Assembly (NCBI GenBank): GCA_947652115.1
Contig: OX393564.1
Coordinates: forward strand, 777,586 to 841,585
Length of the DNA: 64,000 nucleotides
Direction: 5' to 3'
From: Blastomussa wellsi
Lineage: Eukaryota > Cnidaria > Anthozoa > Scleractinia > Plerogyridae
Positions 24,372 to 35,750 of the stretch are shown in pieces. Both the position numbers and the translations under genes were made by a program. Within the stretch, counting starts at the first letter, position 1. Each line of letters begins with the position of its first letter. The notes beneath the pieces were generated by a model. It made no database searches. It was not told where the DNA came from and worked only from the letters and a program-made list of their open reading frames with translations.

Positions 24372-27300
24372 CTAGAGACCTGGCCAAAAGAACAACTTTT
24401 TTGTCAAGGTTGTTGTAGGTTCTGACACTTGCTTAGTGGCTATTTCACCCATTTCGCCGATCCTCTGATTCACCATTGTGAGCATGCTCAGAAGATCTTC
24501 ATGGCCTGCAAATTCCTTAAAAACCTCCACAATGCACCGGACAAAACGACTTCCATCACGCGGATTTCTAAAAGATGCATAACCGCTGATAGTTGAATTG
24601 GCAATCAAAATATCTGCATGCTCTGGAATTGTCTTACTAAGTTTAAAGTTAAAACCTGTGTCTCTCCTCTCGTCTTCTTCAACTGTGAATTTGCCATCAT
24701 TACTTGATGGTTGTCGGGTGTGGCTGTGTGGTGCATCAGCTACCACACCTATTTCCTTCTCACGACCCCTGCATGCCTGAATGAAAATGAGTTTTGGCTT
24801 GCCCCTTAATGTTGAGCATTTTGCATTGCTAAAAATGTCCCGGACAGTTTCAATGGGGACAGTTTGACCATCAGCACCGTAGAACTGTCCATCTTGCCCA
24901 TGACTCATCAGCCACAGAACAAAGCAGTCATAGCTACTGTGATCTTCACAAGAGAATCCATCTAAGATACTCAGAATCTCGCTTCTTCCTTTATTTCTTT
25001 CAGTTTTCACTTTAAAATCCAGTGCTCCAAACAACTTTTCAAGTGCTTTAACATCTTCATTTGATCCATGGCGTATATCCAATTCTTCGTTTTCTTTTTC
25101 TTTCTTCGTGGCCTCTGGATTATGGCCAAAAACCTCATTGTTTATTATCAATGCAATTCCTCGTGGTTTTGATCTCATGGGGTAAACCAACTCTGAATCT
25201 GGGTGGTTGTGAGGGGGAATTTTTGTCAGGTCAGTTGGTGTAACAAATACAAAAGGTGGCATTTCATCCTCAAGTTGGTGATCCTCGGAAGTTTGACAGT
25301 AAACATCACCCTTGTCTGTGTTACCAAGCTGGGTGGGGTATCCACTTTCCGTTGGGCTTAGAGCTGTAAAAACGTCAACACACAATAATAATTATTGTAA
25401 CAGAATTGATTTTTGATAATGATGGTTGTAGAATGCTAGCTAGTTATGACAATCTAAGTACATGTATGATTTAGCGTTCATAAAGTCTTCTGCAATTACA
25501 TTCAATGCATTCTTTTCAGTTTACAATTTCTGATGGGTATGGGGAATTGGGGAGAGGGGAGGTTATTGGGTGTCTTGGTTAGAACAGATCTCTTGAACAT
25601 GTTAATTGAGGGTTGTACAGAGGTATTCTAATGATCTGTGATTGGCTGACTTTACTTTCTGTGAAACATGAATTTAATACATCATTATTCCTCGTGATCT
25701 GTGACCGAAAGGTTTGTTGTGGCCCATGAAGAACTTTAATTAATAACCAATATTCATGATTACACCACTTTGATTTACATGATTTTGAGTCACGAGTCCT
25801 CTGGAAGATTTGTGAAGACTATAAAAACAACAAGTGTGACTTCTGTGCAATTATCGTAATGACTCCTAAATATGAGGCATCGGCATCTAGTAACTAACCC
25901 AAAGCTGTACTCTATGATTTTGGTTTCATAGGATGACGGAAAATGGCTTATTCTTCCTGTCAGCAATGCTGGTAGAAATAGCTTCCCTATATACATTGTA
26001 GGGGCTGAACCCTTGCGGCTGGATTCAGCCCCTATATAAGGTGCGCAGAAGAGAGAGTTCAGGGACAGGACTAGCTCAAGTTATGATCAAAAAAGCTTGA
26101 AAATGCCATATTCTGCCAACAGAATGCTCGCTTCAAATTCTGCGGCAGACCTTTTCCAACCCTAGTGAAAGGACAATGTCAATGATTCTAAACTTGGTAG
26201 CACAAAACGAGACATGTATGCTGGATTCCCAAGTCCTTGGGTCCATTCAAAGGAAGTAATTTGATTTCTGGTGACAAATGAGCATTCCCTATTGACGGTT
26301 TTGAATGAATAGTTTGAGTCGTCAATCGAGAATGATTAAGGTATACAAATTTATCAATTTGCATTTCTCGAAGTTTTTGTTCTTTAAATACTCCTTCTTT
26401 GCCACTTTTCTTTATGCAAGAGCAGGATAAATACACCTGTGAACTGAGCTGGAGAGCCCCCTGTACGACCCTCGTAATCTGCAGACAAAAACATAAACTA
26501 CAACAAGCATGCAACTTGTTCCAGGAAAGTCAAATTCGAGAGCTGCTTGTTAGAAGGACAAGCTGGAATTCAAGTTTTTTTTCAAGCCCATATGTTTCAC
26601 CATGCACCTGTTCCATCTCTCACTAAGTAGACACTTTGAATACCTTTGTTTATATAAGGAGCAGGCTCTTCATGTATGTGAGTCACAGCCATCTGTTTCA
26701 AGATGTTTCCGACTCCCATTCCAGAGCCTACAAAAATAAAACACAATATAACTACAATTTAAGCAGTTTAAATCAAAGCACAAGCAATTTAGGCACTCAA
26801 TCATTAAGGCTTGATGAACATATTAAGGTTACTGTAGACCTTCGCAGGGTGACTTTTTTCAAAAAAAAGTTTCAGCTAACTCAAGCACCTCTAGTTTGGC
26901 CTCATTTTTCGACACAAAATTATTTCAAAATCTCAAAAACCAGTGCGAGTTATTCACAAGAGGGTTTTCAAATGAAATGTTACGTTACACCAGTGTTATA
27001 AGCCAATTAGAATGTGTCGACCGCAATGATTTCTGTGACGTTTTTCTCTGGAATACACGTATCATGCAGGAACTCCTTGCATTTCAAGTCGCCTGCATCT
27101 TGCCTGTATTAGTTTGAGATTTATTCACACCGAGTCTTTGCTCGTGTTGGGTTTATGCATCCAGTAGCAAGTCTTTCAGATTTACTGAGGATGTTGTCGT
27201 AACATTTGCTGTTTTCTTCTATGTTTTCTTCCTGTGAAACAAGTCTCCTGTCACTCTATTGGCTGGTGGCATTTGCAGTATCCACAGTGTCGACATACAT

Positions 27301-28080
27301 GTATGGCTTAGCAAGGGTGTGAAATGTCACAAACCTTTCAGGGTGAATAAAACTGACTTTGTTTTGGGTGAGTGTACGCTCTTTGAATGAATTTATAGGG
27401 TATGGGAATTTAACATATTTCCTTGAAATTTGGCCCAAAGATTCCCAAGACAACTTGCAAAAAAACATGCAAGGGATTTTCCCTTTTAAAGTTCACTACA
27501 GTTCAGTGGAACCCATTAGAACACCAAACTAAATGTATGTCATGTAAAAGTATTGCAGCAAGTTCAGATGTTCAGATTTGAAACTGAACACAACGAGAAC
27601 CTCTACAGAAGAGACTTCTTTCCTTTAAAATTTAACTGTCCATCAGTAAATTTTTTATAGCATTCCCACCCCCGTCTCCCGGATCACGACAAACAATCAT
27701 CGATTGCTATCGACTTTTATCGGTTATCGATCAGAAAAAGCTGAATAACACAAACCTGAACTCGCTTGGACTTGTGCTGCTATTTGTGCCTGTAAATCTT
27801 CTCCAGGAACTGGCCTTTGTAGCATATCGTACAAATGTCTCTGAGTTTGAAGTAAGGCGCTTACAAAAATAGCGATACCACTATCTCCCGAACGAGCTAC
27901 TTTGTCCAGGAGCAACTCTGCTTGTCGTTTCCTCGATTTCTCGGATCTAACATCCTCCATGTCTTCCATTTCGAAAACTTCCTCCTGATAGAGAATGTTT
28001 ACGACTTTCCTCGGCTCGAGATCTTCCAGAATCTTTCCATGGTTTTTCCTTAGTCTGAATTTGTAGTTTGGAGTTGCCAT
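24372..28080 (-). CDS. CARD-containing caspase (3 exons, 466 aa)
   Basis: A cysteine aspartyl protease of apoptosis or innate signalling. Exons on the minus strand: 28080-27756, 26727-26644, 25363-24372, joined in phase 1. Residues 1 to about 95 are a helical, charged prodomain (LEPRKVVNILYQEEVFEMED, then AELLLDKVARSGD and FVSALLQTQRHLYDML) that reads as a CARD. A linker occupies about 109-190. The p20 domain has the conserved Arg in RGIALIINNEVF (about 204), the catalytic His in LWLMSHGQDG (about 291) and Cys in FIQACRGRE (about 334). An Asp-rich linker (NDGKFTVEEDERRDTG) probably holds cleavage sites. The p10 part contains ADILIANSTISGYASFRNPR, with the substrate-loop GYxSxR pattern. All catalytic residues are intact. 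CARD plus caspase resembles caspase-2/9 or CED-3 architecture; I do not assign it to a vertebrate subtype. The start is the first ATG of the open exon. Confidence 0.9.
26001..26035. repeat. Short perfect hairpin in caspase intron 2
   Basis: AGGGGCTGAA and TTCAGCCCCT form a 10-bp stem around CCCTTGCGGCTGGA. Function unknown; it may belong to a small transposon relic. Confidence 0.5.
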
Positions 28081-29700
28081 CGTATTCGGGTTTCTTAAAA
28101 AAAGCCAAGTCTCTTCACGACATAATTTTTGTCGAAGGAAACAGGAACCTGAAAAATTTGTCGCTGAAAGTGAAAAAAATTTGATGACAAATAACGGGTT
28201 ATTCCCCTTTCAAATCAAAGGGGTCTTTTCCCAATCCCACAAGTCCTTGCGGTCAGCGTACCCAGATCTCCTGAGCTTCTCGATCAGTGTGAGCAGGGTT
28301 GAGCAGGGTACGAGCTGAGGGTACGAGCTGAGGGTACGAGATCTGGAAATGAATTAGCATTAATCCGATTCAGTATCAGGCTCCCCAATCCCGAGGCCAG
28401 ATACTCAGGTTTTTAATTTATCGGCTTTTATTTTTGGCAGCTTTTTTTTGTTTTGGTCGAAAGTGAAACGCAGAGAAAATGCCCAAATATTGTTTATTAT
28501 AATCATTTCATCGGGAATTGTGGCGTATTTTACGGGCTAAAATGGTGTATTTTAGCCCACCGCGTTGGACCAATCAGAGACAAGAATGTGAAGAATGTCA
28601 GCCAATCAGAATTGAAAACCATTCAACTGTTCGCGCATTTTCTTGCTTGCAAGCAACTCTTCAAGCTCCGTCTGACTCAGTTTTTTATTTATTTATTTAT
28701 TACAATTTAATGGCATAAAAGAAGTGCATACAAATATAAAAATAGTAGCAATATAAGTGATATAAGTTAGAGAAAAGAAAAAGAAAAACGAAAGATAAAG
28801 AGAATAGAGTGAAAGGAAGAAAAAGTGAGAGAGTAAAAAAAAATAAAAAAAAGTAAATAAACAGAGCCATAAGGATAGCCTACAAAAGAGTCGGAGAACC
28901 CATACAAGGCAGACCACCTGAAGAAACCCTCCCAAGAACCATAATAATTTAAGAGAGACAGAGAGAGTTGAGGCTTTTCCATCTGTGCTATTCTCTAGCT
29001 CTATAACGACAAAACGGCTTTAATGCCTAACAATTAAGCAAATTCTCACTCTTCTCAGCTAGATGCAGAGGAATTTATTTATGGAAACTCAGCCAAACTG
29101 AAGTGAACGCAAGTCAGTGCTTTCATCGACCGAAACTCATTCAATGCCAAACTGCCAGTTCAGTTTATTTTGCTGTACAATTCATTTGAACAACGCTAAA
29201 TAGATATTTCTTTGCTGTCTATAGAATTCTGTATGTTTAATTTGAAGAAAACGTAGAGCAAATTTTGTTCTAAGCGTTAAACATGATTGAATTTTGAAGT
29301 TTTCTGGCAAGGATCGAAAATATCTTTAGCCTGATTTTCGATCAAAAATAAACGCCGGCTAACTGCAAGCAGTGTTCAAGATATTGCTTACTGTCTTTGA
29401 TGGCTGTTCTCAATCCACTCAGAAATGATTATAATAGTAATAGAGTTGATGTTCTTGGGCGTAAATATGTTTTTGGCCCTCCTCAGAGCTCATTTTAGCC
29501 CTCGCCTACGGCTCGGGCTGAATCGGGCCAAAAACATATTTACTCCCACGAACATCAACTCTATTGTTATAACATCGATGGTGGAGGGGCGGGCGGAGTT
29601 GCAAGCAGGGCCTGCTTCTCAATCAGATCAAGTTTTTTCCTCTTGCGATCCTCCAGCCATATGATATGGCCTCATATTTCATTACATCGACGACCTTCTG
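28081..29700. other. Divergent intergenic between caspase and adaptor gene A
   Basis: The caspase promoter (minus) should lie next to 28081. A GTACGAGCTGAGG unit is repeated two to three times near 28305-28340. An AT-rich block at 28680-28870, starting with reversed ATTT repeats, resembles the 3' tail of a minus-strand LINE. The hairpin at 29431-29570 is listed separately. No gene supported. Confidence 0.4.
29431..29570. repeat. 140-bp palindromic MITE-like hairpin
   Basis: ATAATAGTAATAGAGTTGAT and the following GTTCTTGGGCGTAAATATG, TTTTTGGCCC are matched by GGGCCAAAAACATATTTAC and ATCAACTCTATTGTTAT. The arms are about 55 bases with few mismatches and the loop is about 30. It lies about 140 bases upstream of the putative TATA box of gene A. 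Confidence 0.75.
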
Positions 29701-29706
29701 AACCTG

Positions 29707-29839
29707 TATAAATTCCGTGTCTCTAATCAGTCATAACAACAGTGTTGCGTGTATTACACACAGGAACTGGGAACGTGTTTGATCAGACGGAATCACTGAT
29801 CCACAATCTAAATATCTACTTTAAATAGATTGGATACAG
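29707..29839 (+). promoter_or_regulatory. TATA box and non-coding first exon of gene A
   Basis: TATAAA at 29707-29712 is followed by a putative first exon ending at 29839 in a strong donor (CAG|GTAAGTATA). The next plus-strand acceptor that fits is at 31379-31380, one base before the gene A ATG. Parts of this exon (CAGTGTTGCG, TCTAAATATC) recur at the end of the presumed gene B first exon. The assignment is inferred from the donor, the TATA spacing and this similarity. Confidence 0.5.
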
Positions 29840-31380
29840 GTAAGTATATGAAATAACCGGTCTACCTGTTTTATTTTGCATAAACATCAGGAACACGGTA
29901 AAATAACCGTTAGAACGATAGTTAATAAGCGTGTATTTGTCTTGACTCATTTAACATACCTGCCCTGGCCTTGAATCCGGCGTCTGCGTACCAGTTTTGA
30001 GCCACAGACGGCAAAGGGAAGTCGAATGTTTCTCTTTTGGCATTTATTATCGACATTTTGTCCGTGACGGCAAGTTACAAATGCTAAAAAACGGAGGATT
30101 TCAATTGTTTCAAACTGGTCCGAGAGGTGACAGCTCGGCTCTGGTTGTTGGTGCTTTTGGTCAGTATGTATACCGGGATGATAAGAGATAAGCAAGCTGT
30201 ACTTATGAAGGCAATTTGGCCCTCGCTTCATATGTGAATTGAATGAGTTTGTTGTTGGTTTTCGTCCTTTGCTACTCCGGGTTCTCCGGTTTTCCGCTCT
30301 CCAGAAACGGCAAACAGTTTACAGTTCCAGTTCAATCTCGGAATCAATGTAGCTAAGAGCTTCTCGATTTTTCACCCATTACTAAAAATTCCATTTATTG
30401 ATATTTATTTTTATCTTTATTTTGCACTTGAGCCGTGATTATGACAACTAAGCAAATGACAATGCTGATCGCTAACGCAATGTTTATGAGAAACTTATCT
30501 TCATTAAGAAAGACGATTAGATTTGGTTTGGAAGTTGTACTTTAGTGCAAAACGTATTTCTTTTCCGCATATCACCCAATGTAATGATTATGACGGTGAT
30601 TTATTTGATACTCTACGGCCTGCAAGGCACTGAGTAACCTGCACAGGAAGCTGCCTGGTTCAATATAAACTTCCTGCCCTACTCAGAAATGGGTCCTCAA
30701 ATTATGTGTTGGATTTTGACCTAACACAGGTAAAGTTCGTCTGCCACAAACCTGGAGATAAATTCGTGTTACAAGCACCAATTGCTCCACTCATCAATCC
30801 CAAATGATTCGTGCTTAAAGAAGGATTATACCAAGAATCATGGTAACAATGTCAAAATAAGTTGTACTGTAAATACATTAACCCTAAATGAAAACAACTA
30901 TTCGCCATTTATTTCGCATGGCCCGGATAACAAAGGGTCGACTCAATATCCGAATTAAAACTCGTTTATATTGTCTATTTATTTAACATTTATTTAACAT
31001 TACAAGAAATATTGATAAAACATAAAACATAACAAGAAGTTGACATTTTACTCAATGTTCAAAACCGATTGTCCCAAAGATGATTGCTTGTATATAATAC
31101 TGCATGAAAATTAGCAATTCCTCTCATAAAAAAATGATAATTCCGTATCGGTAATGATCGATTAAGGATTGAAACTGGCCGGCCTACAACTACTAAAACG
31201 TACGAATCGTGGCGCCATCAAGACTTGGATCCTGCCATGATTGGCTGTATTCTTAAAGGCATGGGATAAATCTTTATATCAATCGTAGTGGCCGTAGTCA
31301 TGACGAGACCTTATCAATCAAAACTTTTCAGTATTCCATTTATGGTTTCCTAACAAGATTTCATCTCTTTCTTACTTTAG
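29840..31380 (+). other. Presumed 5' UTR intron of gene A
   Basis: Runs from the donor at 29840 to the acceptor CTTACTTTAG at 31380. The short open frames inside (about 29950-30230) show no domain. No repeat boundaries identified. Confidence 0.4.
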
Positions 31381-31381
31381 A

Positions 31382-32798
31382 ATGAAGACTTGTGTGGAAA
31401 TGCCTTTTGGAATGTCGATCGATGAAGGTTTTGTCTTCAAAGCCTCAATAGTCGTTCTATGTTTCTTTTCTGTGGTATTGGTGTTGGTTTTGCTTCTAAT
31501 TTTGTGGCTTAGAAAAATACAACGCCGAGTGGATAGGATATCCAAGAACATTTGCTCATTCCCTCTGGTCATCTCAAACAACGAAGCGGCAAATCCAAAG
31601 AAAAGAAATTCCTGGAATCATTTCACCAGTGTTGCTGCGTATGGACCAATGAGTTTCGATGATGGAGATGAGCCGCGTTCAGATTTACAAGAAACTTCTT
31701 TGGGAACTTCTATGACACAAGGAGAGGATGGAAAACCAGACTATCGTTCAATCACACAAGCCAAAACAATTTCCAGCGACATAGAGGATGTATCATACCA
31801 TCAAACCGTTAACGAGAGCTCAATAACACAACACTCCTCTGGCGATAACCCTGAACAATATGTTCCAGATGGTAAGCTGAAGAAAATGTACATGAGTTTA
31901 AAGAGCGCTAAAGATAACACCTACGCAAAACCATGTGCTGACTCGGAGTTTGGCAGTCAAGGAGAGTGCTCAGCTGATGGAGCGGTCACAGAAATGAAGG
32001 GCGACGAGCTTCAAAGAGGAATAACTTCCCAGGAGAAGCAAAAAGACAACGCAAATGAAGATGACCAAGGATACCTCGTGGTTATCCATTCTGACAATTC
32101 CATCAAGTTGTCAGAGGGAGCTGAGAATGAGGCACCTCCACATGAAGACGAATCTCTATACCTTATTCCCACTGAAACTGAGTCGGATGAGAACGGGCGC
32201 CACAAGAAGGATAAGACACCTGGGGCGCAAACTGATGGAAGGCACAAGGCAGGTGATGTGCTCAAAACAGACGCTGGCAAACTGACAACGTTTGGGCATA
32301 ACGCTTTTTCTGGTTTGCAACAAACTCTGACACACCCTGTTGTAGCTGAAACGTAGTGGAAACTCAAAGAGTGATGATGAAGATGGCTATGGATATCTCC
32401 TTTTACAACGCATGGAAGATGCTTCCACTAATTCTGATAAGGCTGGAAGCAATATTCCAGTGAATCAGTTCCAGAATGGAGGAACTCCAGAGAGGGGAGG
32501 GACAGTAGATCCAAATTATGAATACGAAAACAGCTATGACTACATTACACACCAAGAGGTGAAAGACTGGTCCAGATCACCTGACAGTGATGCCTCCAAA
32601 ATCCAAGAGGAAGACTCTGGTCGGACGCAATCGGAGGTGATTTACGTCAACCAGGCGATTGTCCCATGCGTTGGTGACGATGAGCTCCCAGTTTATGCCA
32701 ATAACGAGTTTCAACAGCAATCGGCTTCAATGTGTTACGACAATCCCACCTTCTACGACGAAAGTCCGATTTACGACAACGATATAACGAATGTTTAG
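31382..32798 (+). pseudogene. Gene A: LAT-like transmembrane adaptor with frame break
   Basis: Paralogue of gene B. The first open part (31382-32356) starts MKTCVEMPFGMSIDEGF, has a transmembrane helix at about residues 21-43 followed by RKIQRRVDRISK, and then a long acidic tail. It ends at a TAG at 32354-32356. The tail then continues in another frame, open from 32346 to 32798, reading DDEDGYGYLLL and holding five Tyr-x-Asn motifs (codons at 32523, 32643, 32694, 32736, 32772) and the terminus PIYDNDITNV, which parallels AIYNNDIIDV of gene B. The break therefore parts the membrane anchor from every YxN motif. Explanations: a one-base frameshift (pseudogene, allele or assembly error), or a 67-base intron 32290-32356 (GT..AG, correct phase, but unusually short with a poor pyrimidine tract). 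Conserved tail motifs argue for recent or only apparent loss. No orthologue recognised; the function, a phosphotyrosine scaffold, is inferred. Confidence 0.65.
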
Positions 32799-33750
32799 TG
32801 CTGTTAAAAATACTTAAAAATCCCGTATAGCCAGAAACAGATGGTTTTCCAAATTGATTTTATCATCATGTTTAGTTACGTATCCAGCAGTGTTAAGCCG
32901 TCCAGATTAATTTGCTGCATATAAATCATGGCTCACACTTGGAATTTTTAAGTTCTCAACATAAAGCATCTTTTAGTATAAATCTACTGTCGTTCTATCT
33001 CGAATGTTGTTCTCTGATTGGCTAAGCTACCATTATCTATTCTGTAGTAGAAAGTGAGCGGTTGTCAACAAAATGGCGGCCTCTTCTTCGCGTTTGTGCA
33101 CGGTGTTTTCGGTGTCGGTGAAGAAGATTTGGATAATCTTGTTGTTAAGATCTGAACGTCTAGTAGATTTATACAAATTAGCAATTAGATTATTCGTTCT
33201 CGATGTATAATCAGTCAATCAGCTTAACGCCGTAATTCAATTTCGTCTCAGCGAACTTTCGTTTAGGAAGTATATCGGATAAATGCACGTTTTCAAGCTT
33301 AACCTGTCTAAAATAATATTGAAAAAGATGGCAGTAAACCATTACCCAGTATAGCGCACAGAACTATAAAAGACTAGCAATTAGAACACTGCCAGTTGAA
33401 AACGGCTTTTTGTGATTTCCGAGTTGACCCATGTGTCAGAATAAGTGTTCATGAGTACGTTTTCATATAAAAAGGCATTTTACTTATACGTTCATTTTCA
33501 TACAAAAGCAAAACTGGTCAAACTCATTTGAAACGTTCTGCACAAACCTCGCTTTGAAACTGAGGCAAAAGGCAACTCAGAAATGGCCCATTAATTAAAA
33601 AGCTCTGGGATCAAAGGTTTATCTATATACTGGTGGCCTGGCAACGCCCTCATATAATAAAGTATCTATTGTTTAAAATGGCCATTGTTGTCATGATTTT
33701 GTACCAAGTGTACAGCCAGTGATGCAGTTTGGTCAGTTTGTATGCATTTG
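32799..33750. other. Intergenic between genes A and B
   Basis: Presumed 3' UTR of gene A. An AAAATGGCGGC block at about 33070 starts a short open stretch on the plus strand without any domain. Nothing else supported. Confidence 0.35.
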
Positions 33751-33789
33751 AATGATATCGATTTCTCGACGCAACTGCTGGGTACTGTT

Positions 33790-33967
33790 CAGTGTTGCGC
33801 CAATTGACCCTGTGAACCTAAAGCTGCAAGTTCCGTGTTTACAATTACGCAGCAAATATTAATCCCTTATTTTTAGCCTTTCAAGCTATATGGATAAGCA
33901 ACGACACGATTTGGTTGATGTAGGACAACATTCTAAATATCCGTTGAATTGAAGCAAGTGGACAGAG
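33790..33967 (+). promoter_or_regulatory. Probable non-coding first exon region of gene B
   Basis: GACAGAG|GTAGGC at 33967/33968 is a plausible donor, preceded by CAGTGTTGCG near 33793 and TCTAAATATC near 33931. Both blocks also occur, in the same order, in the first exon of gene A. The coding exon of B begins after an acceptor ending at 35709. Inferred by similarity to gene A only. Confidence 0.4.
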
Positions 33968-35389
33968 GTAGGCATCTCAACCTACTGTCAGAACATATAT
34001 CTCACGCTTCCGCTCGGAGACATCAATATCGGCATGGGGAAGAAGCTTGATTTTGTCTGTTGTTTCTCGTTTTTGATAAACCGCAGCAACTCCGACAGCT
34101 TAAAATTGTTATTACCATATCACAGTCATTTGCTGAGATATATACTGGAATTCCGATTACCCCAGTTTCTTAAACCTCCTAGAATACGAAAACTTGTTCC
34201 AGAAATCGGGAATTTGAGGCACCGAGGCGAGGGCACAGGGCACGAGGGTCGGTATGTAATCCAAAGAAAAAGATTTTTGGTTGGAATTGTCGGGAGGCTC
34301 GAGAGCTCGGGAGTCCACAGTGACTCTAAGATGAAGATAGTACCATTCTGCAGGAATAACGATCCGGTTGTCCCAGTTCGCGTAACGCGTCAAAAGGGGG
34401 TCTAAATTAGCTGTATATACACGGTGGGAACTTTATAGCTACAATTGCTTGTCCTGGCGCATTTCTTGATAATCAATCCATATATGGCTTCGACTCCTCA
34501 AAGAGTGGATAACACCATCCGAACCGGATAAATCACCTTACAATGGATAATTTGTGTTTACGAAAGCAACTGTGCTATTCACCGGATGGAGGAATTTATC
34601 CGCTATTTATAGCGTTATTCCTCCTTTGAAGTGAGTCATAAAATTTAGACATATTACTGAAGAAATCTCAAAAATGAAGTAAGACGATTTGTAAACCTTT
34701 CTGAAGATATACCTCACCTTAACTACAATGATTTTTTTTATTTCAATTTCCCGTGAGGAAGATCAGTAACCATTGAATAGCCGGTTCACAGGACTGTTTA
34801 CTCGAGTTCCAAATATTTTTCAGTGATGATGCAACTGATAAGGAAGTCATAACTAAAAAAGTTTTATCCCTCGTTCTTTCGCGTCTCTTTCGCGTGATTT
34901 GTGCAACCTGACTCAAGCAAACATCTGTCAGAGAAAAGCTTTAAAACGCTTGACCTTTTCGTCAAGATCATGGAATCTTGTAAATATGCTGGCGGAAGAA
35001 CACATGCAAGATCAGAATTCTGCTATCTTGGGGTCAAACATTCTCGAAATATTCAAGTCTCGAAATATTCAAGCAATTAATCCGTACACTGTGGACAGAA
35101 TAATACAATTGTGTTATTACTGATGTCAAAAGATACAATGGCTGTCATAGCCGACATTTTTTAAGGCTCGTCGAGCCAAAAGGAAGTCCGCTAAAGAGGC
35201 TTTGGTTCTCAGCCACTTTGACTGGAAGAAAATAGGAACTCATTCAATGATGGGGATGTGAAACACCTTTGATTTTGGTTCAGAAATAGCCTGCAGTCGT
35301 TTTCAGAAGAGTCACCCTTCTTACACGAAAAAACTATCCTCACACGGAACGTTTTTTAGCATGCATTTATTATGGAAGGTCATTGGTCG

Positions 35390-35550
35390 ATTTTTTTCTT
35401 TAAAGGTTCCTGTTTCTTTTATGTTTGTCATCATTGCTATGGATAATCGTTTTGTTTCTCATAGTTGGTTTGGAAAAATCTATTACCGACCGAGTAGACA
35501 GCAAATCCAAGGGATGAAGCTTATGGAAAATTTTCACTTGCCAACATGCA
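35390..35550 (+). pseudogene. Decayed copy of the gene B transmembrane exon
   Basis: Runs such as TTATGTTTGTCATCATTGCT, ATGGATAATCGT and GGAAAAATC.ATTACCGA are shared with gene B at about 35790-35870 in the same order. The relic has small insertions (CCGACCGAG), no matching start codon at the equivalent position, and ends within 60 codons without the long tail. It lies about 350 bases upstream of the intact B exon, so it is either a local partial duplication or the remains of an extra gene. Confidence 0.75.
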
Positions 35551-35750
35551 CTTAAGTCCACTGCATAGTTACGCTTTGCCTTTTAGAATAAGTATAGGAA
35601 AAAGACGCATGCCAACGCGTAAAAGCAGAAATCTCTTAAGATACAACAAGGTCTGCATAGATCGATCTCATTTGGACTTCTAACCAATATTCTCATTTTG
35701 TCTTTTTAGTACTAGTCTAGCCCTCTCTGGAAAGTACTCCTGGAATTTCA

